Positions 38,877 to 46,698 of a DNA stretch of 64,000 bases are shown piece after piece. Location: the NCBI GenBank assembly GCA_963749605.1, contig CAVVNN010000002.1, positions 248,001-312,000 on the forward strand. Reading direction: 5' to 3'. A model generated the notes under the pieces. The model worked only from the letters and a program-made list of their open reading frames with translations. It was not told the origin of the DNA and searched no databases. Made by a program: the position numbers and the translations under genes. Each line of letters opens with the position of its first letter. Positions within the stretch are counted from its first letter, which is position 1. The stretch is from CAVVNN01 sp963749605. GTDB lineage: Bacteria > Actinomycetota > Thermoleophilia > Solirubrobacterales > 70-9.

Positions 38877-40019
38877 ATGGTAAGCAAGGGGCACATGCCG
38901 AAGCCTGCGAAGCCAATCGAGGATCTGGCCGGGGCGCTGGAGCGCGCCTACCCGGAGCTGGCGGTCGTGCGAGAGCGAGCGGCGGAGGAGCCCGTCTACC
39001 TGGTCGGTGGCGCCGTCCGCGACCTGCTGCTTGCTCGTCGACGCGCCGACGTCGACCTGGTCGTCGAGGGCGACGCCGCGGCATTGGCCGAGAGGCTGGG
39101 CGCCGACCCGGTCTCGCATCAGCGCTTCGCCACGGCGAAGGTGGTTCTCGACGGCCACGAGATCGACATCGCCGCCGCGCGGGCCGAGTCCTACGCGCAC
39201 CCCGGCGCATTGCCCGAGGTCGAGCCGGCGGCTGGGATCGAGGTGGACCTCGCCCGCCGCGACTTCACGATCAACGCGATGGCGATCCCGCTGCGCGGAG
39301 AGCCCGAGCTGATCGACCCTCACGGTGGGCGCGCCGACCTCGAGGCCGGGCGCCTGCGCGTTCTGCACCGGCGCTCCTTCGAGGACGACCCGACTCGGGC
39401 GATCCGCGCCGCGCGCTATGCCTCGCGCTTCGGGTTCGAGCCCGAGGCCGAGACCGCGGCGCTGCTGCGGAAGGGCGACCTCGGCGCGGTCTCGGCCGAC
39501 CGGCGCGAGGCGGAGCTGCGGAGGCTTGCGGCCGAACCGGCCGCGGCGCGCGGATTCGAGCTGCTCGCCGAATGGGGCCTGGTGGAGCTGCGCGAAGGAG
39601 GGAGGAGAGCTCGCCGCCCGCGTCTCGGATCTGCTCGTGTCACCGCCCTGGAGCGAGATCGTTCGCCCGCGAGCGAGCCGTCCTCGCCGCCGCGCTTGGC
39701 CCCGCGGGCGGCGAGAGCGAGCTGGCGACGGCGAAGCCGCAGAGGCCTATCGGAAGCCGTGGAGCTTGCCCACGGGCACGATCCGGTCGAGCTGGTTCTG
39801 GCCCGGGCGCTGGGCGCCGAGTGGCTGGATCGCTATCTCACGGATTGGCGTTCGGTGACGCTGGAGATCGACGGCGGCGACCTGATCGCCGCCGGCGTTG
39901 CGGAGGGCACGGCGCTGGGGCGCGGCCTGCGGGAGGCGCTGCGTCGCAAGCTCGACGGCGAGATCGAAGGTCGCGACGAGGAGCTGACCGCAGCGCTGGC
40001 GGCCACCCGGGCCGAGTAG
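38877..40019 (+). CDS. CCA tRNA nucleotidyltransferase / poly(A) polymerase-like, internally frameshifted
   Basis: Class II nucleotidyltransferase of about 380 residues. N-terminal catalytic head: YLVGGAVRDLLLARRRADVDLVVEGD (GG motif and DxD metal site), RRDFTINAMAIPL, LIDPHGGRADLEAGRLRVLHRRSFEDDPTRAIRAARYASRFGFE (template-like ERhxxE region). Between about 39595 and 39745 the frame moves twice and returns: KEGGELAARVSDLLVSPPW is in the +1 frame and ERAVLAAALGPAGGESELA in the +2 frame, then SEAVELAHGHDPVEL is in the first frame again. Three single extra bases near 39597, 39660 and 39745 explain this. The frame stays open, so about 45 residues of the printed protein are wrong. Start 38877 or 38895 (MPKPAKP). 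Confidence 0.75.
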   Translation: MVSKGHMPKPAKPIEDLAGALERAYPELAVVRERAAEEPVYLVGGAVRDLLLARRRADVDLVVEGDAAALAERLGADPVSHQRFATAKVVLDGHEIDIAAARAESYAHPGALPEVEPAAGIEVDLARRDFTINAMAIPLRGEPELIDPHGGRADLEAGRLRVLHRRSFEDDPTRAIRAARYASRFGFEPEAETAALLRKGDLGAVSADRREAELRRLAAEPAAARGFELLAEWGLVELREGGRRARRPRLGSARVTALERDRSPASEPSSPPRLAPRAARASWRRRSRRGLSEAVELAHGHDPVELVLARALGAEWLDRYLTDWRSVTLEIDGGDLIAAGVAEGTALGRGLREALRRKLDGEIEGRDEELTAALAATRAE

Positions 40020-40058
40020 GCGCCTCTCGCCCGGCGGGCTTTCTGCTTTGTTACTTGG

Positions 40059-40805
40059 GTGCAATGGCGTGAGAGCGAAGGGGTGAGGTGGCTGGAAGCC
40101 GAGCTTCCGGCGGCGCGGGCGGCGTTCTCCACCCGGGTCGGCGGGACCAGCGGAGCGCCCTTCGACAGCCTCAACCTTGGATTTCTCACCGACGACGACC
40201 GCGACTCGGTGATCGAGAACCGGCGACGGCTTTCGGCCGCGCTCGGATTCGAGCCCGGGCGCATCGTCGCCGGCCGCCAGGTGCACGGCGCCGATCTCGC
40301 CGTCCACACCGGCCCGCAGAGCCCCAGCCCCTTCGCCGATCCGCGTAGCGCCAAGCTGGCCGAGGTGGATGGACACGTCATCGCCCAGCCCCGGCTGGCG
40401 GCGCTGGTGTTCGTCGCCGACTGCCTGCCCGTCGCCCTCGCCGGCCCGGGCGGTGTCGCGATGCTTCACTGCGGTTGGCGCGGGCTCGCCGCCGGGATCG
40501 TTCGGGGAGGGGCGGAGGCGGTGAGAGCGACCCACGCCGCGATCGGTCCTGGTATCGGCCCCTGTTGCTACGAAGTCGGCGAGGAGGTGCTGGAGGCCTT
40601 CGACGGTCTCGGCGACGGCATCGCCTCGGCTCGGATGCTCGATCTGCCCGAGGTTGCGCGACGCCTGCTGAGCAGGGCGGGGGTGGAGCGAATCGAGTCG
40701 GCCGGGCTCTGCACGAGCTGTGACGCCGGCAACTTCTTCTCCCACCGCCGCGACGGGGGGCGAACCGGCCGCCAGGGCGGTCTCGCCTGGCCAGAGGTGG
40801 GCTGA
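40059..40805 (+). CDS. pgeF: peptidoglycan editing factor / multicopper-polyphenol oxidase-fold protein (YfiH family)
   Basis: 248 residues of the YfiH/LACC1 family: FSTRVGGTSGAPFDSLNLGFLTDDD, VAGRQVHGADLAV (zinc His), VFVADCLPVAL (Cys), AMLHCGWRGLAAGIV (His), GPGIGPCCYEVGEEV, and the C-terminal GLCTSCDAGNFFSHRRDGGRTGRQGGLAW. Family members act on purine nucleosides, and in E. coli PgeF prevents wrong cell-wall precursors. The position just upstream of yggS and sepF is the conserved actinobacterial cell-division neighbourhood. GTG start at 40059. Confidence 0.88.
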   Translation: MQWRESEGVRWLEAELPAARAAFSTRVGGTSGAPFDSLNLGFLTDDDRDSVIENRRRLSAALGFEPGRIVAGRQVHGADLAVHTGPQSPSPFADPRSAKLAEVDGHVIAQPRLAALVFVADCLPVALAGPGGVAMLHCGWRGLAAGIVRGGAEAVRATHAAIGPGIGPCCYEVGEEVLEAFDGLGDGIASARMLDLPEVARRLLSRAGVERIESAGLCTSCDAGNFFSHRRDGGRTGRQGGLAWPEVG

Positions 40806-40808
40806 GCG

Positions 40809-41441
40809 ATGCCCGGCCTGATCCACGGCCTCGAGCCGGAGAGGATCGCCGCCAACCTCGCAGAGGCGCGCGCCCTCGCCGGCGAGGGCGTCGAGATCCT
40901 CGCTGCGACCAAGTACGTCCCGGTTGAGGAGATGGGCGCCCTGGCCGAGGCGGGCGTGACCCTGGTCGGGGAGAACCGCCAACAGGATCTCGCCGCCAAG
41001 CACGAGCGCTGGGGCGACGCCTTCGAGTGGGACTTCATCGGCAACCTGCAGAGCCGCAAGGTGAAGCAGCTGGTGCCGGTCTGCCGCCTGATCCACTCGG
41101 TTGCCACCGATTCCGTGCTGGAGCAGCTCCGCCGCCACGGCGCTCCCGGCACCGAGGTGCTGATCGAGGTCAATGTCGCCGGCGAGGAGGGTAAGGGCGG
41201 CGTCGCGCCCGGCGAGCTGGGAGAGTTCATCGCGCGCTGCCCGGTGCGAGTCTCGGGCCTGATGACGATGCCGCCCTTTAGCCAGGACCCTGAGGCCTCG
41301 CGGCCCCATTTCACCCGCCTGGCGAAGCTGGCGAGGGAACACGGCCTGAAGCGCCTCTCGATGGGCACGTCACAGGACTGGCGGGTCGCGATCGAGGAGG
41401 GCGCGACAATCGTCAGGCTGGGGACCGCGCTGTACGTGTGA
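40809..41441 (+). CDS. pyridoxal 5'-phosphate homeostasis protein (YggS/PROSC family)
   Basis: PLP-binding alanine-racemase-like barrel, 210 residues. The PLP Lys is in ILAATKYVP, followed by LVGENRQQDLAAK, WDFIGNLQSRKVKQL, LIEVNVAGEEGKGGVAPGE, GLMTMPPF and LSMGTSQDWRVAIEEGATIVRLGTALY. It has no racemase activity in the family and buffers free PLP. It lies 3 bp after pgeF, in one transcript with it, upstream of sepF. Confidence 0.92.
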   Translation: MPGLIHGLEPERIAANLAEARALAGEGVEILAATKYVPVEEMGALAEAGVTLVGENRQQDLAAKHERWGDAFEWDFIGNLQSRKVKQLVPVCRLIHSVATDSVLEQLRRHGAPGTEVLIEVNVAGEEGKGGVAPGELGEFIARCPVRVSGLMTMPPFSQDPEASRPHFTRLAKLAREHGLKRLSMGTSQDWRVAIEEGATIVRLGTALYV

Positions 41442-41469
41442 AACGGCGCTAACCTGCAAATAATCCGTA

Positions 41470-41497
41470 AAGGAGTCGGCCTGCGCAGGCCGAAAGA
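41470..41497 (+). promoter_or_regulatory. hairpin between Shine-Dalgarno and start codon of sepF
   Basis: AAGGAG (41470-41475) is 21 nt from the ATG, too far for normal use. A perfect palindrome, CGGCCTGCGCAGGCCG (41477-41492), lies between. Folded, it would leave T plus AAAG, a 5-nt effective spacing. Confidence 0.5.
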
Positions 41498-42051
41498 TGG
41501 CGGTAACCGTGGCCCTACGCGACACATGGCATAGAGCGCTGGTCTACTTCGGCCTCGCCGAGGATCACGACTACGGCCCCGAGTACGACGACTTCGACCC
41601 CGAAACCGGGTCCGAAGAGGCCTTCGAATCGCGCCGCGAACAGGCGCCGGTGCGGCGCCTGCCGACGTCTCGCCGCGCCCGCCGCGACGAGATCGACGAC
41701 ATCTTCGCCGACGACGAGCCGATCGCCGCCTCCCGCACGCGGACGCTGCGCCCGGTGGGCAACGGCGGCTCCGACGTGCAGGTCCACCTCGTCATCCCCC
41801 GCAACTTCAACGACGCCCAGCAGGTGGCCGACCGGTTCAAACGCTCGGTGCCGGTCATCCTCAACCTGCAGACGACCGATCACGAGCTCTCCAAGCGGCT
41901 GATCGACTTCTGCTCGGGTCTCACCTATGCGATGGACGGTGGCATGCAGCGGATCGCCGAGAAGATGTTCCTGTTGACGCCGCGCAACGTCGAGGTCTCC
42001 GCCGAGGAAAAGGCGAGGCTGATCGACAAGGGGTTCTTCAACCAGTCTTAG
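41497..42051 (+). CDS. sepF: cell division protein SepF
   Basis: Links FtsZ to the membrane in Gram-positives and actinobacteria that lack FtsA. 184 residues: an N-terminal amphipathic helix (ALRDTWHRALVYFGL), an acidic/Arg-rich linker (about 20-85), and the SepF core (about 90-170; VHLVIPRNFNDAQQVADRFKRSVPVILNLQ, LSKRLIDFCSGLTYAMDGGMQRIAEKMFLLTP). The neighbours pgeF, yggS and yggT match the usual division cluster, although ftsZ itself is not here. Confidence 0.95.
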   Translation: MAVTVALRDTWHRALVYFGLAEDHDYGPEYDDFDPETGSEEAFESRREQAPVRRLPTSRRARRDEIDDIFADDEPIAASRTRTLRPVGNGGSDVQVHLVIPRNFNDAQQVADRFKRSVPVILNLQTTDHELSKRLIDFCSGLTYAMDGGMQRIAEKMFLLTPRNVEVSAEEKARLIDKGFFNQS

Positions 42052-42088
42052 CGTGAGGGGAAGGGTCGGGCACCCCTCCATGTGAGGC

Positions 42089-42847
42089 ATGGCTAGTCTG
42101 CTCAGCGCGATGATCGTTGGCTTCTGCGGGTCCGGGAATATGGCTGCCGCCATGGCGCGGGGGTGGGCCGGAGAGCTCGAGGGGATGTTGTTCTCGGATT
42201 CGGGGTCTGGCCGAGCTCAGGCGCTCGCGGAAGAGCTCGGCGGAGAGGTGGCCTCCAACCGCGAGCTGGCCGAGCGGGCCGATCTGGTTGTGCTGGCCGT
42301 GAAGCCGGCGCAGCTGAGCGAGGTCGCGGGGGAGCTTGCGAGCGCGAAGGTGGTCATCTCGCTGTTGGGGGCAACCTCCTTGGAGAAGGTCGCCGCCGCG
42401 CTTCCTGGGGCCGAGGTGTTGCGGGTGATGCCGAACGTGGGGGTGGAGGTCCGGAGAGGCGTCCTCTGCGTGGCAGGCGGAGGGGAGGCCGAGGTTCGAA
42501 GGCTGCTTGGGGCGTTGGGGCACGTGGTCGAGCTGCCCGACGAGGAGTTCGATGCGGCCACTGCGGTGATGGGATGCGCACCCGCCTATCTGGCGCTGGC
42601 GGTTGAGGCGATCGCCGACGCCGGAGCGAAGGACGGGCTTGGCGCGGAGCTGGCACGGGAGCTTGTCGTGGAGACGACCGCGGGGACGGCGGAACTGCTG
42701 CGCCTGCGGCACCCGGCCGACGTGCGAAAGGCGGTCGCTTCGCCGGGCGGCAGCACAGAGGCCGGGTTGGAGATCCTCGACCGGGAGGGTGTCCGCGAGG
42801 CATTCGAGGCAGCCGTTCAGGCTTCGCTGGAGAGGATGCGCGGGTGA
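42089..42847 (+). CDS. proC: pyrroline-5-carboxylate reductase
   Basis: NAD(P)H-dependent last step of proline synthesis, about 252 residues. Rossmann motif IVGFCGSGNMAAAMARGW, VVLAVKPAQLSEV, and the dimer domain with AYLALAVEAIADAGAKDGL and the signature KAVASPGGSTEAGLEILDREGVREAF. An ATG at 42110 (MIVGFCGSG) would match the family better and has TAGTCT 10 nt upstream; the ATG at 42089 is kept as the longer choice. The position inside the sepF-yggT cluster is common. Confidence 0.92.
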   Translation: MASLLSAMIVGFCGSGNMAAAMARGWAGELEGMLFSDSGSGRAQALAEELGGEVASNRELAERADLVVLAVKPAQLSEVAGELASAKVVISLLGATSLEKVAAALPGAEVLRVMPNVGVEVRRGVLCVAGGGEAEVRRLLGALGHVVELPDEEFDAATAVMGCAPAYLALAVEAIADAGAKDGLGAELARELVVETTAGTAELLRLRHPADVRKAVASPGGSTEAGLEILDREGVREAFEAAVQASLERMRG

Positions 42848-43146
42848 TTGCGTTGGCGTTGACGCGAAGTGACGTGGCCGGCTACGTCAACGCGCTGTTC
42901 ATCGTCTACATCATCCTGATCTTCGCCAACATCCTCATCTCCTGGCTGCCCCGCGTGCCCTACAACCGGGGATTGCACGTCCTGCTCGAGTTTGTCACCG
43001 AGACGACCAACCCATACCTCAACCTCTTCCGGCGTTTCCTGCCACCGATCGGCGGAGGTGGGTTCGCACTCGACCTCAGCCCGATGATTGGGGTCGTCGT
43101 CCTGCTCGTGCTGCAGGCCGTCGTCGTCGGCCTGATCGCAGGGTGA
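42844..43146 (+). CDS. YggT-family membrane protein
   Basis: 100 residues with two hydrophobic segments (about 13-37 and 72-98) flanking PRVPYNRGLHVLLEFVTETTNPYLNLFRRFLPPIGGGGFALDLSPM, the YggT core. GTG start overlapping the proC stop (GTGA). The family is found beside sepF in many Gram-positives and is linked to division and envelope homeostasis; the molecular role is unknown. Confidence 0.85.
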   Translation: MIALALTRSDVAGYVNALFIVYIILIFANILISWLPRVPYNRGLHVLLEFVTETTNPYLNLFRRFLPPIGGGGFALDLSPMIGVVVLLVLQAVVVGLIAG

Positions 43147-43616
43147 ACGGATCCCGCGGCCGGGCCTGGCGCCTGGCAGGCGCTCTCTGCGGCCTGGTCG
43201 TGGTCGCGGACCAGGTGGCGAAGGCCGCGGTGGAAGCGCACCTCGTCCCCGGGCAGGGAGTCGAGGTGCTGGGGCCTCTCGAGCTCACCCTGACGCACAA
43301 CAGCGGCGTCGCCTTCGGCCTCGCCGGCGGCACCGGCGTCCGGCTCGTGGCGGTGACCCTGATCGCCCTCGGCGTTGTCGGCTTCGTCTTCGCCCGCAAC
43401 CCGACCCGGCCGGGGATGTGGGTGGCCGCCGGCCTGCTGGCGGGCGGAGCGCTCGGCAACCTCGCCGACCGCATCCGCGCCGACGCCGTCACCGACTTCA
43501 TCGACCTGCCGCTGTGGCCGCCGTTCAACCTCGCCGACGTCTCGATCACCGCCGGGGTGATCCTGCTCGTCCTCATCTACCTGCGCGACAGCGCCCGCGA
43601 GCCCGCGAGTGGCTGA
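43143..43616 (+). CDS. lspA: lipoprotein signal peptidase (signal peptidase II)
   Basis: Aspartyl protease of the membrane that cleaves prolipoprotein signal peptides, 157 residues with four TM segments. Catalytic Asp residues are in GGALGNLADRIRADAVTDFIDL and PPFNLADVSITAGV; LTHNSGVAFGLAGG is the conserved loop and DQVAKAAVE marks TM1. GTGA overlap with the yggT gene. Confidence 0.93.
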   Translation: MNGSRGRAWRLAGALCGLVVVADQVAKAAVEAHLVPGQGVEVLGPLELTLTHNSGVAFGLAGGTGVRLVAVTLIALGVVGFVFARNPTRPGMWVAAGLLAGGALGNLADRIRADAVTDFIDLPLWPPFNLADVSITAGVILLVLIYLRDSAREPASG

Positions 43617-44283
43617 GCTGCGCATCGTCCACCTCGACGAGGCGCTCGCCGTCGTCGACAAGCCGGCCGGCCTCGTCGTCCACCCGGCGCCCTCTCACAG
43701 CGGCCCAACCGTGGTCGGCGAGCTGGGCGAGATCCTCGGCGGCGGCGCCGACCCCGAGCGGCCGGGGATCGTCCACCGTCTCGACAAGGGCACCAGCGGC
43801 CTGCTCGTCGTCGCCCGCACCGACGAGGCGCACGCCGCCCTCCAGGGCCAGGTGCAACGTCGTGAGGTCGAGCGGGCCTACCTCGCCCTCGCCGGTGGCC
43901 GCCTCGCCTCGCGCACCGGGACGATCGACGCGCCGATCGGACGGGCGGCGAAGCAACGCCACCGGATGGCGGTCTCGGGGGCGGCTTCGCGCGAGGCGCG
44001 CACCCATTTCACCGTGATCGAGCTGCTCGCCGCCGACACCTATCTCGAAGCGCGCCTGGAGACCGGGCGCACCCATCAGATCCGCGCCCACTTCGCCGCG
44101 ATCGGGCATCCCCTGACCGGCGACGAGACCTACGGCGGCGCGCAGCGCTATGGCCTGCAGCGCCAGTTCCTCCACGCCCACCGGCTCGCCTTCGCCCACC
44201 CGATCGGCGGGGAGGCGATGGAGTTCACATCGGAGCTGCCAGCCGACCTGGCCGCGGCTCTCGCCGCTGCCCGCTCCGCCTGA
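43609..44283 (+). CDS. RluA-family pseudouridine synthase
   Basis: 224 residues. The catalytic Asp lies in PGIVHRLDKGTSGLLVVARTD. KPAGLVVHPAPSHSG, RAYLALAGG, and LETGRTHQIRAHFAAIGHPLTGDETYGG confirm the family. It lacks the N-terminal S4 domain of typical RluD and is about 90 residues shorter, so the substrate (23S helix 69 or tRNA) is uncertain. It overlaps lspA by 8 bp, the standard lspA-rluD pairing. The start is GTG. Confidence 0.88.
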   Translation: MAELRIVHLDEALAVVDKPAGLVVHPAPSHSGPTVVGELGEILGGGADPERPGIVHRLDKGTSGLLVVARTDEAHAALQGQVQRREVERAYLALAGGRLASRTGTIDAPIGRAAKQRHRMAVSGAASREARTHFTVIELLAADTYLEARLETGRTHQIRAHFAAIGHPLTGDETYGGAQRYGLQRQFLHAHRLAFAHPIGGEAMEFTSELPADLAAALAAARSA

Positions 44284-44296
44284 ACGCCCGCCTCTC

Positions 44297-44411
44297 TACA
44301 ATTCGCGACCCAAACCCAACCCCCGCGCAAGCGACCTGGGCCCTGCCCGGCGGAGACACCGTCGGGTCCCGGCAAGCGCCGCGGGAGAGCGCCACCCAAC
44401 CAAGGAGAGCA
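44297..44411 (+). promoter_or_regulatory. rpsB promoter and structured leader
   Basis: TACAAT (44297-44302) is the only -10-like site in the gap; no -35 is clear. The leader of about 100 nt contains an 8-bp stem (CCCGGCGG 44346-44353 with CCGTCGGG 44359-44366, one G-U) and a good ribosome-binding site (AAGGAG) before the ATG. S2 autoregulation through such a stem is possible but not shown. Confidence 0.4.
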
Positions 44412-45335
44412 ATGCCAGAGGCAGGACTGAAAGAGCTGCTGGAGGCCGGCGTCCACTTCGGCCACCAGACGCGTCGCTGGAACCCGAACATGCGCCGTTT
44501 CATCTTCGGTGAGATGGACGGGATTCACATCATCGACCTGTTGCAGACCGAGGAGCTGCTCGAGAACGCCCGCCGCTTCACCGGCGAGCTGGCGAGTGGG
44601 GGCGGCACCGTCCTCTTCGTCGGCACCAAGAAGCAGGCTCGCGACTCGGTCCAGGAATGGGCCAACCGCTGCAAGATGCCCTACGTCAACCAGCGCTGGC
44701 TCGGCGGCCTGCTGACCAACTTCAACACGATGTCGGCACGAATCGCCCGCCTGCATGAGCTGACCGAGTGGCAGACGGAGGGCAAGCTGGAGCTGCTGCC
44801 GACCAAGGAGCGGATGGGGATGCAGGCCGAACTGGCCAAGCTCGAGTTCAACCTCGGCGGTGTCCGCGACATGGAGCGGCTACCCGACGCCGTCTTCGTC
44901 ACCGACCTGAAAACCGAGGAGATTGCGGTGCACGAGGCGGCGCGCCTGCGGATACCGATCATCGGACTGGTCGACACCAACTGCGACCCGAACCCGATCG
45001 ATTACGTGATACCCGGCAACGACGACGCGATCCGCTCCTGCCAGCTCGTGATCGGCACGATCGGCGGCGCAATCGAGACCGGCGCCAGCGCCTGGCGCGC
45101 GCAGGAGGAGAGGCGCATCGCCGAGGAGATGGAACGCCGCCGCAAGGACGAGGAAGAGCGGAAGAAGCGCGAGGAGGAAGAGAAAGCGCGCCTGGAAGCC
45201 GAGGAGGCCGCGAAACAGGCCGAGCAAGCCCAGGCTCAGGCGCCCCCACCCGCGGGAGAGGCGTCTAAAGCCGGAGGGTCCGGAGCCGCCCCGCCAACCG
45301 CCCCAGCTGCGGCGAAAGAGGAGGGTGAGTCGTGA
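44412..45335 (+). CDS. rpsB: 30S ribosomal protein S2 with long C-terminal tail
   Basis: Core of about 225 residues: LLEAGVHFGHQTRRWNPNM, LLQTEELLENARRF, GTKKQARDSVQEWA, VNQRWLGGLLTNF, LVDTNCDPNPIDYVIPGNDDAIRS. From about residue 230 it carries an extra 75 residues: a Glu/Arg/Lys-rich probable helix (EERRIAEEMERRRKDEEE...) and an Ala/Pro/Gly-rich end. Similar but shorter tails occur in some actinobacterial S2. It opens the rpsB-tsf-pyrH-frr translation cluster. Confidence 0.96.
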   Translation: MPEAGLKELLEAGVHFGHQTRRWNPNMRRFIFGEMDGIHIIDLLQTEELLENARRFTGELASGGGTVLFVGTKKQARDSVQEWANRCKMPYVNQRWLGGLLTNFNTMSARIARLHELTEWQTEGKLELLPTKERMGMQAELAKLEFNLGGVRDMERLPDAVFVTDLKTEEIAVHEAARLRIPIIGLVDTNCDPNPIDYVIPGNDDAIRSCQLVIGTIGGAIETGASAWRAQEERRIAEEMERRRKDEEERKKREEEEKARLEAEEAAKQAEQAQAQAPPPAGEASKAGGSGAAPPTAPAAAKEEGES

Positions 45336-45937
45336 GCGTTACCGCTGCCGATGTGAAAGCGCTTCGCGATCGGACGGGCGCCGCGATGATGGACTGCAAA
45401 GCCGCCCTGGCCGAGGCCGAGGGCGACACCGAGCGTGCCGTCGAGCTGCTCCGGGTCAAGGGCCAGGCCTCCGCCGCCAAGCGCGAGGGGAGGGGCACCG
45501 GGGAGGGCGTCGTCGCCTCCTACATCCACGCCAACGACAGGGTCGGGGCAATGGTCGAAGTGCAGTGCGAGACGGATTTCGTCGCCCGCAACGAGGACTT
45601 CAAGGCATTCGCCTACGAGGTCGCCCTGCACGTTGCAGCGACCGCTCCGCGCTACGTCTCCTCCGAGGAGATCCCGGCGGAGGAGCGCGAGGCCGAGCGG
45701 CGCGTCTTCGAGGAGAAGGCGCGCGAGGAAGGCAAGCCCGACAACGTGGTCGAGAAGATCGTCGAGGGCCAGCTCTCGAAGTGGGCAAGCGAAGTGGCGC
45801 TGCTCGACCAGGGCCACGTCAACGCCGAGAAGCACGACTCGAAGACGATCGAGGAGCTGCGCCAGGAGCTGGCCGCCAAGACCGGCGAGAACGTCCGCGT
45901 CGCCCGCTTCGCGTACTTCCGCGTCGGTGAGGAATAA
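45332..45937 (+). CDS. tsf: translation elongation factor Ts
   Basis: Guanine-nucleotide exchange factor for EF-Tu. 201 residues, the short form. The N-terminal UBA-like domain (VKALRDRTGAAMMDCKAALAEAEGDTERAVELLRVKG) is followed by the core with the conserved VQCETDFVARNEDF. The C-terminal part is reduced compared with the 290-residue E. coli protein. GTGA overlap with rpsB; the TAA stop starts the pyrH -10 box. Confidence 0.95.
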   Translation: MSVTAADVKALRDRTGAAMMDCKAALAEAEGDTERAVELLRVKGQASAAKREGRGTGEGVVASYIHANDRVGAMVEVQCETDFVARNEDFKAFAYEVALHVAATAPRYVSSEEIPAEEREAERRVFEEKAREEGKPDNVVEKIVEGQLSKWASEVALLDQGHVNAEKHDSKTIEELRQELAAKTGENVRVARFAYFRVGEE

Positions 45938-45947
45938 AGTCGGCCGC
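45935..45947 (+). promoter_or_regulatory. pyrH -10 box built on the tsf stop codon
   Basis: TAAAGT (45935-45940) is 7 nt before the ATG at 45948; TAA is the tsf stop. Confidence 0.4.
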
Positions 45948-46685
45948 ATGACTCCCGAACCGAGATTCGGGCGCATCCTGCTGAAGCTCTCCGGCGAGGC
46001 TCTGATGGGCGGGCTCGAGTACGGCACCGACGCCGCCGAGGTCGGCCGGATTGCGCGGCAGGTCGGCGCGATCCGCGAGCGCGAGGTGGAGGTGGCAATC
46101 GTGGTCGGCGCCGGCAACATCTATCGCGGGCTCGAGGGAGCCGCCAACGGCATGGACCGCGCCACCGGCGACTACATGGGGATGCTGGCGACGGTGCTCA
46201 ACGCGCTCACCCTCCAGGACGCGCTGGAGCGACACGGCCAGCACACCCGCGTGCTCTCGGCGATCGACGTGAAGGAGGTCGCCGAGCCCTACATCCGCCG
46301 CCGCGCGATGCGCCACCTGGAGAAGGGACGGGTGGTGATCTTCGCCGCCGGCACCGGCAACCCGTTCTTCACCACCGACACGGCCGCGGCGCTGCGCGCC
46401 CTGGAGATCCATGCCGAGGCGATCCTGATGGCCAAGAACGGCGTCGAGGGCGTCTACGACGCCGACCCGGCAACCCACCCGAACGCCAAGTTCATCCCCG
46501 AGATCGGTCACCGCGAGGCGATCGAGCGGGGACTGAAGGTGATGGACTCCACCGCGCTCTCCCTCTGCATGGACAACAACCTGCCGATCTACGTCTTCAA
46601 CATGGGGGACGAGCGCAACATAGATAGGATCGTCTCCGGCGAGAGGGTGGGCACGCTGGTCTCCAGCGCGGCTCCCGCCCAGTGA
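45948..46685 (+). CDS. pyrH: UMP kinase
   Basis: Bacterial-type uridylate kinase (amino-acid-kinase fold), 245 residues: ILLKLSGEALMGG, IVVGAGNIYRGLEGAANGMDRATGDYMGMLATVLNAL, VIFAAGTGNPFFTTDTAAALRA, KNGVEGVYDADP, MDSTALSLCMDNNLPIYVFNM. The ATG at 45948 gives the family N-terminus; frames extending upstream are shadows of tsf. Confidence 0.95.
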   Translation: MTPEPRFGRILLKLSGEALMGGLEYGTDAAEVGRIARQVGAIREREVEVAIVVGAGNIYRGLEGAANGMDRATGDYMGMLATVLNALTLQDALERHGQHTRVLSAIDVKEVAEPYIRRRAMRHLEKGRVVIFAAGTGNPFFTTDTAAALRALEIHAEAILMAKNGVEGVYDADPATHPNAKFIPEIGHREAIERGLKVMDSTALSLCMDNNLPIYVFNMGDERNIDRIVSGERVGTLVSSAAPAQ

Positions 46686-46698
46686 GAACGGGAACCCG

